The notes under the pieces: model-generated
The model's input: the letters and a program-made list of their open reading frames with translations, nothing else
What the model was told of the DNA's origin: nothing
The model's database searches: none
From: an uncultured beta proteobacterium
Lineage (GTDB): Bacteria; Pseudomonadota; Gammaproteobacteria; Burkholderiales; Burkholderiaceae_C
DNA length: 64,000 nucleotides
Assembly (NCBI GenBank): GCA_903897925.1
Contig: CAIUDG010000046.1
Coordinates: 1-64,000 of the forward strand
Direction: 5' to 3'
Shown here: in pieces, positions 58,139-64,000 of the stretch
Layout: each line of letters opens with the position of its first letter
Numbering within the stretch: the stretch's first letter is position 1
Translations under genes and position numbers: made by a program

Positions 58139-58879
58139 TTATCCTTGCATGCCAAGCAGCTGTGCGGCGGAACGGTCGTTCGATTCGGCGGTGGTTAACA
58201 GTTTCATTTGCGACTCAAATTGCCGTGCGGTTTGAATCATTCCGACCATGGTGTCGATCGGGTTCACATTCGAGCCTTCCAGCACACCAACCTGCAGTTT
58301 GGCGGTGTCGTCCTGGTTCAGTGGGTCGCCGGACTGGGTGTGAAACAGGCCGTCCGGGCCGCGTTGCAGCGGGTCGTCCTGGGTCGCTGTTACCAGCTTG
58401 AGTTTGCCCAGGGTGGTGGGTGGCTGGTTGCCGATCTTGGCGCTGAGTCCGCCGTCATTGCCCAGCGACAGGCTGGCGCCGGCCGGTACGCTGACGGGGG
58501 ATCCATCGCTGGAAAGCACCGGCAGGCCATTGCCGGTGGTCAGTGTGCCGTCGCTGGTGATTTCGAACTGTCCGTTGCGGGTGTAGGCCTCGTTGCCGTC
58601 CATTCCCTGTACCGCAAACCAGCTGTTGCCGACGTTCATGGCGTCCAGATTGCGATCGGTGCGGATGGCCGGGCCGGCCTTGTCGGAAAAGCCCGAGGTG
58701 GCTTCCAGCGCGAACACCCGGGTGGTCGAGCCGGCGCCCTGCACCGGGACTGCGCGGTAGGTCTCGAGTTCGGCCCGAAAGCCATTGGTCGAGGCGTTGG
58801 CCAGGTTGTTGGCCAGGACCGCTTGCCGATTGGCGGCGGCGTTGGCCCCGGTCATAGCGGTGTATATCAAGTGGTCCAT
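58139..58879 (-). CDS. flgF: Flagellar proximal rod protein FlgF
   Basis: FlgF is a proximal rod subunit. The 246-residue product starts MDHLIYTAMTGANAAANRQA, has NLANASTNGFRAEL, and ends with TARQFESQMKLLTTAESNDR and SAAQLLGMQG, the standard rod-protein termini. It lies 22 bases after flgE. Confidence 0.95.
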   Translation of the reverse strand: MDHLIYTAMTGANAAANRQAVLANNLANASTNGFRAELETYRAVPVQGAGSTTRVFALEATSGFSDKAGPAIRTDRNLDAMNVGNSWFAVQGMDGNEAYTRNGQFEITSDGTLTTGNGLPVLSSDGSPVSVPAGASLSLGNDGGLSAKIGNQPPTTLGKLKLVTATQDDPLQRGPDGLFHTQSGDPLNQDDTAKLQVGVLEGSNVNPIDTMVGMIQTARQFESQMKLLTTAESNDRSAAQLLGMQG

Positions 58880-58901
58880 GGCGGCTTTCCTCTTTCAGCG
58901 C

Positions 58902-60239
58902 TTAGCGCAGGTTGACCAGGGTCGACATCACCTGGTCTTCGGTTTTGATGGTCTGGGCGTTGGCTTGGTAGTTGCGCTGCGCCGTCATCATGTTGACCAG
59001 TTCGGACGTCAAATCGACGTTGGACTCTTCCACCGCACCCGATTGCAGGGCGCCAAATTGGCCGACCGAAGGATCGCCGAGCACCACTGGGCCGGATTTG
59101 AAGGACTCCTGGTATTCGCCGGAGCCAGTGGGAATCAGACCTTGGTCATTGCGAAACGCGCCGAGTGCAATCATGCCGCCGGTTTTCAGCGTCTGGCCGT
59201 TGGAGTAGCTGGTGGTCAGGACACCTTTGCTGTCAATGTTCAGGCTGGTGAAGTTGCCGGCGGTATAGCCGTCTTGTGCCAGGCTGGACACGGCAAAGCT
59301 GGTGCCGTATTGGGTTACACCGCTCAGGTTCAGTGCCGGGCTGATGTTGCCCGCCGTGGTGTTCGGATTGGTGATCGTCAGGGGCAACTGGCCGGTGGTG
59401 CCGGTGGTGGTGCCGGTTGGGGCGTAGGTGCCTTGCAGGGTGCCGCTGGCGTCGTAGGCGCCTTGCAGCGTGCCATTCGAGTTGAAGGCCATGAAGCCCA
59501 CCGGAGCGGCGGCGTTGCCGTTGGCCTCGGTGGCGTTCAGGGTGTCGTAGATGGCCCACTGGTCGGTGGCGCTGGTCGGCGGGGTGCTGCCGGTGGCGAT
59601 CGGGCTGGTGGTCGGATCAATCTTGGTGAAGTACAGATTTTCCGGGATCGCATTGCCTTGCGCGTCGTAGGTCGTGACCGAAGTGCCGTAGGTGCTCAGC
59701 GGCGTCGGTGGCGTTGCGGTGGCGGCAATTGGCACGCGGGAATCCAGATTGAAGGCGGCAGTGATGGAGCTGGTGGCTTTGGCTGCAATGGGTGCGCCGG
59801 TGGGAATGCTCAGCTTTTGTGGCGTGATGCTGGTCGGCACGCCGTTCACGTCGGTCGGGAAGCCCATCACGTTGGCACCGGTGTTGGTGATGATGTTGCC
59901 GTCCTTGTCGAGCTTGAACTGGCCGTCGCGGGTGTAGGCAATGGTGCCGTCGGTGCGCGTGACCTGAAAGAAACCGCCGCCATTGACCGCCAGGTCAAGG
60001 TTGTTGCCGGTAATCGAGATCGTTCCCTGGGTGAATTGCTGCGAGATGGTGGCGGTGGACACGCCAATGCCAGGGGTGTCGGTGGAGCCGCCGGAGCCGA
60101 AGGCCGAGGCGACCAGGTCGGCAAATTCGGTGCGCGACTCTTTCATGCCCACCGTGTTGGCATTGGCAATGTTGTTGCCGATCACGTCCAGCGTCTGGCT
60201 GGCGACGTTCAGGCCAGAAAGTCCGGTTTGAAAGCTCAT
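58902..60239 (-). CDS. flgE: Flagellar hook protein FlgE
   Basis: FlgE builds the hook, the universal joint of the flagellum. The 445-residue product starts MSFQTGLSGLNVASQTLDVI with GNNIANANTVGMKESRTEFA. It carries FFQVTRTDGTIAYTRDGQF in domain D1 and ends VNMMTAQRNYQANAQTIKTE. The central domain is Thr/Ala/Pro-rich, as usual for hook proteins of this size. Confidence 0.95.
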   Translation of the reverse strand: MSFQTGLSGLNVASQTLDVIGNNIANANTVGMKESRTEFADLVASAFGSGGSTDTPGIGVSTATISQQFTQGTISITGNNLDLAVNGGGFFQVTRTDGTIAYTRDGQFKLDKDGNIITNTGANVMGFPTDVNGVPTSITPQKLSIPTGAPIAAKATSSITAAFNLDSRVPIAATATPPTPLSTYGTSVTTYDAQGNAIPENLYFTKIDPTTSPIATGSTPPTSATDQWAIYDTLNATEANGNAAAPVGFMAFNSNGTLQGAYDASGTLQGTYAPTGTTTGTTGQLPLTITNPNTTAGNISPALNLSGVTQYGTSFAVSSLAQDGYTAGNFTSLNIDSKGVLTTSYSNGQTLKTGGMIALGAFRNDQGLIPTGSGEYQESFKSGPVVLGDPSVGQFGALQSGAVEESNVDLTSELVNMMTAQRNYQANAQTIKTEDQVMSTLVNLR

Positions 60240-60260
60240 GATGGTGTTCCTTGTTGCGGC

Positions 60261-60932
60261 TTAGAAAATTTGTTGCACGGTGCTGTACGGGATGGTGTTG
60301 CCGCTTTGCAGCGTCAGGTTCATGGCACCCGTGCTGTCGGTACCCACTGCCGCAACGGTGTCGAGCACCAGTGGAGTCGACGTGACGGGCTGGCCGGCCT
60401 GGGTCGCGGTGACGGTGAAGGTTGGTGCGGCGCTGCCGGTGTAAGTGGCGGCATTGGGCCAGGTGAAGTTGTGGTTGCCGGCGCTCATGGCACCGAGTTG
60501 CAGCGTGTCGAGTACCTGTCCGCCCGGGGTGGTGACCTGTACGGTCACATTGGAGGCGTCGGAAGCGAGGTTCAGCGCCGCCGAACCGGTGCCGTTGTTG
60601 ATGGCGATGGTGTTGCCGCTGGCAACCACATTGTGGCCAATCATGGTTGAGCCCTGCATCACCTGTGCGCCGGTGAACTGGCTGGCCATGGAAGTCATGG
60701 TGGTGTTGAGCTGCTGGATTCCGGTGACGGTATTGATCTGTGCGATCTGGCTGGTCATCTCGGCGTTGTCCATCGGGTTCATGGGGTCCTGGTTGTTCAG
60801 CTGCGCGACCAGCAACTGAAGAAAGTTAGAGGCCTGCGTCTGTCCGCTGGTGGCTGCCAGCGGATTGCTGCTACTGGTGCTGCTACTGCCCGTGGTCGGG
60901 CTGGTAGTGCTGTTGGTGACGGTGCTTACCAT
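60261..60932 (-). CDS. flgD: Flagellar hook cap protein FlgD
   Basis: FlgD caps the growing hook during assembly. The 223-residue product has the N-terminal cap region SNFLQLLVAQLNNQDPMNPM and SQIAQINTVTGIQQLN. It also has a C-terminal FlgD Ig/TUDOR-like region with VTTPGGQVLDTLQLG. Length is normal. Leading Ser/Thr-rich residues (1-30) are low-complexity. Confidence 0.94.
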   Translation of the reverse strand: MVSTVTNSTTSPTTGSSSTSSSNPLAATSGQTQASNFLQLLVAQLNNQDPMNPMDNAEMTSQIAQINTVTGIQQLNTTMTSMASQFTGAQVMQGSTMIGHNVVASGNTIAINNGTGSAALNLASDASNVTVQVTTPGGQVLDTLQLGAMSAGNHNFTWPNAATYTGSAAPTFTVTATQAGQPVTSTPLVLDTVAAVGTDSTGAMNLTLQSGNTIPYSTVQQIF

Positions 60933-60950
60933 GATGTGTCCCTTCGGGAG

Positions 60951-61355
60951 TTATTGACCAAGTTGCAAAGTTTTCAGAAGCAATGACTTGGCGGTGTTCA
61001 TCACCTCGACATTGTTCTGATAGGAGCGGGACGCGGAAATCATGTTGACCATTTCCTCGACCGGGTTGACATTCGACTGCGTCACATAGCCTTCGGCATC
61101 CGCATTCGGATGGCTCGGGTTGTGTACCCGCTTGAGTGGTTCATTGGACTCGGTGATGGCGCTGACTTTGACGCCCGCGGAGGCATTCGAGTCCATCGGT
61201 ACGGTTTCAAACACTACTTGCCGCGCCTTGTAGCCCTGGCCATCCGGACCGGCCACGGCATCGGCGTTGGCCAGGTTGCTGGCCACCACGTTGAGCCGCT
61301 GCGACTGCGAGCTGATGGCGCTGCCGGAGACGTTGAAGATGGAAAACATGGACAT
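60951..61355 (-). CDS. flgC: Flagellar proximal rod protein FlgC
   Basis: FlgC is a proximal rod subunit. The 134-residue product starts MSMFSIFNVSGSAISSQSQR with NVVASNLANADAV and contains NPSHPNADAEGYVTQSNVNP. It ends MVNMISASRSYQNNVEVMNT and AKSLLLKTL, the full family pattern at the usual length. Confidence 0.96.
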   Translation of the reverse strand: MSMFSIFNVSGSAISSQSQRLNVVASNLANADAVAGPDGQGYKARQVVFETVPMDSNASAGVKVSAITESNEPLKRVHNPSHPNADAEGYVTQSNVNPVEEMVNMISASRSYQNNVEVMNTAKSLLLKTLQLGQ

Positions 61356-61384
61356 AGGAGTGTTCCTGGCTTACGCGTCCTGCG

Positions 61385-61828
61385 TTATTGGCCTTGAATG
61401 GCACTCAAGATGGTTTTGGACGAGCCGCTAATAAAGCGCAGGGTGGCTTCATAGCGCACCGAGTTGTCCACGAAATTGGCGCGCTCGCGGTCCAGGTCGA
61501 CACTGTTGCCATCCATGGAGGGCTGGGTTTGGACGGTATAGGCGAGGTTGGCGTCTTCGCCCGTTAAACTGCTCATGGTGCTTTGCAGGGGGATGTGGCG
61601 GGCATCGGTGGTGCCGTCGCTGCTGCCGCTGGACGGCGGCGTTGGCGTCAGCGTCAGGCTGTTGCCGCCCATGGCGGCCTGCATCGCTTGCTGGAAATTG
61701 ATGTCGCGCCCGTGGTAGCCGGGCGTGTCGACGTTGGCAATATTGCTGGCGATGATGCGTTGCCGATCGGCACGGATCAGCAAAGCCTTGGCTTGAAAGT
61801 CCAGTCCGTTGGTTAAATTGGCAAACAT
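61385..61828 (-). CDS. flgB: Flagellar proximal rod protein FlgB
   Basis: FlgB is a proximal rod subunit and first gene of the flgB-L operon. The 147-residue product carries IIASNIANVDTPGYHGRDIN and a C-terminal VDLDRERANFVDNSVRYEAT typical of FlgB. AGGTG precedes ATG 61828. The 199-bp divergent gap to flgA should hold the operon promoter, but I cannot support a sigma-54, FlhDC or sigma-28 site in it. Confidence 0.95.
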   Translation of the reverse strand: MFANLTNGLDFQAKALLIRADRQRIIASNIANVDTPGYHGRDINFQQAMQAAMGGNSLTLTPTPPSSGSSDGTTDARHIPLQSTMSSLTGEDANLAYTVQTQPSMDGNSVDLDRERANFVDNSVRYEATLRFISGSSKTILSAIQGQ

Positions 61829-62027
61829 GAATCACCTCGCTTGTTAGGTTCGATTGCACCAGCGGGGCCGGCGGCATTCGACGTGGGGCAATTATTGGGA
61901 AAACTTGAATTTTTCTAGCCTTGGAATAGCGCCGTGTTTGCCCTGCATTTGCAGCCTTTGCTGCAGTGCTCCGATCTCTATAGTTGCCCGCATGGACGCC
62001 CATGTGGTGGCGTATGGAGATTGCAAA

Positions 62028-62765
62028 ATGCGAAACCAGCCAGACCTGAAGCGGGCGTTGCGATGGGGCGCGCTGGCATTGCTGCTGCTGGTCAGTGGCC
62101 TCGCCGGTGCCCAGGTGCCGCCGGGCGCGGAGCCGGATTACCAGGGCATGGCCCTGGCTTGGGCGCGCAGCGCCGCTGTGGCCGCTGCGCCCGCCAGTGC
62201 CACTCCCTTGAAAGTGGAGGTGTCGGTGGGGGCGCTGGACCCGCGTCTGCACCTGGCGCCGTGCGGTAATGTGGAGGCCTATTTGCCACCGGGTGCCCGT
62301 TTGTGGGGCCACAGCCGGGTCGGCTTGCGTTGTGTCGATGGCCAAAGCCGCTGGAATGTCTCCCTGCCACTGACCGTGCGGGCGATGGGTCTGGCATGGC
62401 TGATTCGGGGCCAGGTGCCGGCCGGGGCCGCTTTGCAACAGTCGGACCTGGTCGAAGCGCAAGTTGACTGGGCCGAAGAAAACAGCCCGGTATTGCTGGA
62501 GCCGGAGACCTGGCTGGGCCAGACCGCGACGCGCCAGTTAAGTACTGGCCAGGTGCTGCGCCAGGGCATGGTGAAACCGCTGCAGGTGTTCCAGGCCGGG
62601 ACCCAGATCCGGGTCGTGGCGGAGGGCCAGGGTTTCCAGGCCTCGGCCGATGCCTTTGCCTTGTCTGCCGGCGTGGTCGGCCAGATCGCCCGGGTGCGCA
62701 TGGACAATGGGCGCATCGCTACCGGGGTGGTGCTGGATGCACGCACGGTAAAGATTGAACTTTAA
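62028..62765 (+). CDS. flgA: Flagellar P-ring assembly chaperone FlgA
   Basis: FlgA is a periplasmic chaperone needed to assemble FlgI into the P ring. The 245-residue product has a signal peptide (core GALALLLLVSGLAGAQ) and a C-terminal SAF-type domain. That domain includes LIRGQVPAGAALQQSDL, RQLSTGQVLRQGMVK and GTQIRVVAEGQGF. GGAG precedes ATG 62028; the longer frame upstream to 61854 is not supported. It is divergent from flgB and followed by flgM. Confidence 0.93.
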   Translation: MRNQPDLKRALRWGALALLLLVSGLAGAQVPPGAEPDYQGMALAWARSAAVAAAPASATPLKVEVSVGALDPRLHLAPCGNVEAYLPPGARLWGHSRVGLRCVDGQSRWNVSLPLTVRAMGLAWLIRGQVPAGAALQQSDLVEAQVDWAEENSPVLLEPETWLGQTATRQLSTGQVLRQGMVKPLQVFQAGTQIRVVAEGQGFQASADAFALSAGVVGQIARVRMDNGRIATGVVLDARTVKIEL

Positions 62766-62790
62766 TTGGGACCGGTGATGAAGAAAGTCC

Positions 62791-62817
62791 TAAAGTCCGT
62801 TAGATTCGAGCCGATAG
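62791..62817 (+). promoter_or_regulatory. Sigma-28 (FliA) promoter of flgM
   Basis: TAAAGTCC (62791-62798), an 11-base spacer and GCCGATAG (62810-62817) match the sigma-28 consensus TAAAGTTT-N11-GCCGATAA at all but three positions. The start site would be about 62825, 35 bases before flgM. FliA is encoded at the right edge of the window. Confidence 0.88.
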
Positions 62818-62859
62818 CAATCGTACGAGGCTACGCGTATCGTAGTTTTGGAGCAAGCG

Positions 62860-63174
62860 ATGAAAATAGGTTCACACTCAGATTTACCCCCGTCGGTCAC
62901 ACAGGCCGCGACTGCGGGTGCCCAAAAGGCAGCGCAGGGCGCGGCCGAAAATGCCAAGACTTCCGGGGCTTCCGTCGGCGTGTCCGTTTCGGTATCGACG
63001 CTCGCTCGTTCTATGGAGAAGCCGGAAGTCAATACTTCGGCCGATATCGACACGGCCAAAGTCAATGCTGTGAAGACCGCGATCAAGAACGGGACGTTCA
63101 AAGTCAACCCGGAAGCCATTGCCGACAAGCTTCTTTCCAGTTCACAGGAAATGCTTTCACGCGCCAGCAATTAA
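62860..63174 (+). CDS. flgM: Anti-sigma-28 factor FlgM
   Basis: FlgM holds FliA inactive until the hook is finished and FlgM is exported. The 104-residue product starts MKIGSHSDLPPSV, is mostly disordered in the first half, and has the helical FliA-binding C-terminus (AVKTAIKNGTFKVNPEAIAD followed by KLLSSSQEML). GGAG at 62850-62853 fixes ATG 62860. Its own sigma-28 promoter creates feedback on FliA. Confidence 0.93.
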   Translation: MKIGSHSDLPPSVTQAATAGAQKAAQGAAENAKTSGASVGVSVSVSTLARSMEKPEVNTSADIDTAKVNAVKTAIKNGTFKVNPEAIADKLLSSSQEMLSRASN

Positions 63175-63194
63175 GGCTGATTCGGCCTGAACGG

Positions 63195-63224
63195 CCCGGT
63201 GTACCACTTTTTGTACCGGGGGCC
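63195..63224 (+). other. Intercistronic hairpin before flgN
   Basis: The stretch CCCGGTGTAC ... GTACCGGG (63195-63220) can form an imperfect stem around a CACTTTTT loop, with GGCC extensions on both sides. It contains the GGGGG that serves as the flgN ribosome binding site, so folding could limit flgN translation. Pairing is imperfect and the role is inferred. Confidence 0.4.
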
Positions 63225-63228
63225 TGAC

Positions 63229-63612
63229 ATGCAAAATTTGTTAAAAACACTTGACCTCGTTGAGCAGAAGTTCAACGAGGTCGCTGCGCTTCTGGTGGCG
63301 GGGGATGCCGTCAGTCTGGAAGTGTCCAGCCTGGCCTTGCGTGATTTGTCGCTGGAGATGTCGCGCATGGTGCCTGCGGTGGCCCGTACCAACCGCGCCA
63401 CGGCTGCCGGCAAGGCGGTGCGCCTGCGTCTGAAGACGCTGGCCACCCGTATTCAGGTGCTGCGCGAGAACTTGTCGCGGCGCGCGGCATTTGTCGAACA
63501 CGCCGTACGTATTCTGGTGCCGACGCCGACGCCGTCGACCTATTCAGGACGCAATTCGGTTTACGGCACCGCACTGCAGCGCTCCGGCGCATTCAAGGTA
63601 CTTGCCGCCTGA
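63229..63612 (+). CDS. flgN: FlgN-type flagellar export chaperone
   Basis: FlgN chaperones FlgK and FlgL before export. The 127-residue product is almost wholly helical (LLKTLDLVEQKFNEVAALLV, then ALRDLSLEMSRMVPAVAR), with a Thr/Pro break near residue 97. It fits FlgN by size, helicity and position after flgM rather than by a strong motif. ATG 63229 follows GGGGG; the in-frame 63199 start has no binding site. It converges with fliA. Confidence 0.82.
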   Translation: MQNLLKTLDLVEQKFNEVAALLVAGDAVSLEVSSLALRDLSLEMSRMVPAVARTNRATAAGKAVRLRLKTLATRIQVLRENLSRRAAFVEHAVRILVPTPTPSTYSGRNSVYGTALQRSGAFKVLAA

Positions 63613-63694
63613 TACTGCCATGGGTTGGCGCCTAGGGCCGGAGCCGAGTTCCAGGTTGGGCTGTTGCGGGCCGACTTGGCCTGGGCCTGGGCGT

Positions 63695-64000
63695 TTATCT
63701 GGTGTGTTTTTTTCGGGCAGGCAAGGCCGCCCGGGGCGCGGTCAGGCGCTCAGTGGGCGCGCATTTGGCGCGCAGGCGGGCGATCGACTGGCTGTGCAGC
63801 TGGCACACGCGCGATTCGGTGACGTCCAGCACGGCGGCAATTTCTTTCAGATTCATGTCCTGCTCGTAGTACATGCTCATGATGTACTGCTCGCGTTCCG
63901 GCAGCAATTTGATGGCCGCCACCAAAGATTGGCGCAGGCGCTGGTCACGCAGCATGTTGAGCGGGTCTGCCGCTTCGTCCGCCACGTGGCGATCCAGAAA
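63695..64000 (-). CDS. fliA: Sigma-28 factor FliA, C-terminal part (partial)
   Basis: The leftward frame is open to the window edge, so the N-terminal part lies outside. The visible 101 residues contain sigma region 4: LLPEREQYIMSMYYEQDMNL followed by KEIAAVLDVTESRVCQLHSQ, a helix-turn-helix typical of FliA. A basic tail ends RKKHTR. FliA directs RNA polymerase to late flagellar genes, including the flgM promoter seen at 62791. Confidence 0.93.
   Translation of the reverse strand, partial: FLDRHVADEAADPLNMLRDQRLRQSLVAAIKLLPEREQYIMSMYYEQDMNLKEIAAVLDVTESRVCQLHSQSIARLRAKCAPTERLTAPRAALPARKKHTR

Noticed and set aside
58785..60650. A 621-codon Gly/Arg-rich open frame antisense to flgE and flgF
   Set aside because: It crosses two well-supported flagellar genes and an intergenic gap, and its composition is that of a GC-rich shadow frame.
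61829..62027. A sigma-54 or FlhDC site in the flgB-flgA divergent gap
   Set aside because: No sequence close to TGGCAC-N5-TTGC or a convincing FlhDC box could be read.

Overview
The window is a piece of a GC-rich proteobacterial chromosome. Gene content (secE-nusG-rplKAJL-rpoBC, an NtrY/short-NtrX pair behind a DUF4390 gene, alpha-carbonic anhydrase, GTG and TTG starts, a fully clustered flg operon ending at fliA) fits the Betaproteobacteria, most likely order Burkholderiales, family Comamonadaceae (Rhodoferax/Polaromonas-like). The family assignment is inferred from gene order and protein flavour, not from a database search.

Layout. Bases 1-11.8 kb hold the end of secE, nusG, the ribosomal stalk and L1/L11 genes and both large RNA polymerase subunits. 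They form one transcription/translation unit with a structured L10 leader, a hairpin-rich rplL-rpoB gap and a strong terminator after rpoC. Bases 11.8-17.3 kb hold a LemA-like protein, rsmB, a DUF4390 protein and the ntrY-ntrX two-component pair. A convergent periplasmic alpha-carbonic anhydrase follows, then tRNA-Phe and tRNA-Gly. Bases 18.7-27.8 kb are a surface-glycan block: Wzx-like flippase, three GT2 enzymes, one GT4 enzyme, a methyltransferase and a GT-C-like membrane protein. It lies between two near-identical, directly repeated tRNA-Gly genes and may be an island. Bases 28-35.4 kb are mixed accessory genes: a small basic protein, a hemerythrin lacking one expected His ligand, a tripartite hybrid histidine kinase divergent from a periplasmic binding protein, a hypothetical protein, a GNAT acetyltransferase and a chromosomal ccdAB toxin-antitoxin pair with a clear palindromic operator.

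Bases 35.5-41.4 kb run leftward: hemE (broken by an apparent 1-bp deletion), priA and rep. priA and rep are adjacent replication-restart genes. The gap upstream of priA holds an exact DnaA-box match, a TTGACA hexamer and 14-bp inverted repeats. Bases 41.5-51.1 kb are housekeeping and amino-acid genes: a DsbD/ScsB-like reductase, DUF167, a creatininase-family hydrolase, a histidine phosphatase, PhzF, a PLP aminotransferase, a LysE exporter, and an EamA transporter divergent from a MocR regulator.

Bases 51.1-64 kb are flagellar: the flgBCDEFGHIJKL operon (leftward), divergent flgA-flgM-flgN with a near-consensus sigma-28 promoter at flgM, and the 3' end of fliA. The products build the rod, hook, rings and hook-filament junction, while FlgM and FliA time late-gene expression.

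I found no CRISPR array, insertion sequence, integrase or prophage. The least explained items are non-coding: the tandem-repeat stop arrays after ntrX and rep, the rplL-rpoB and priA-upstream structures, and the tRNA-Gly-bounded glycan block.
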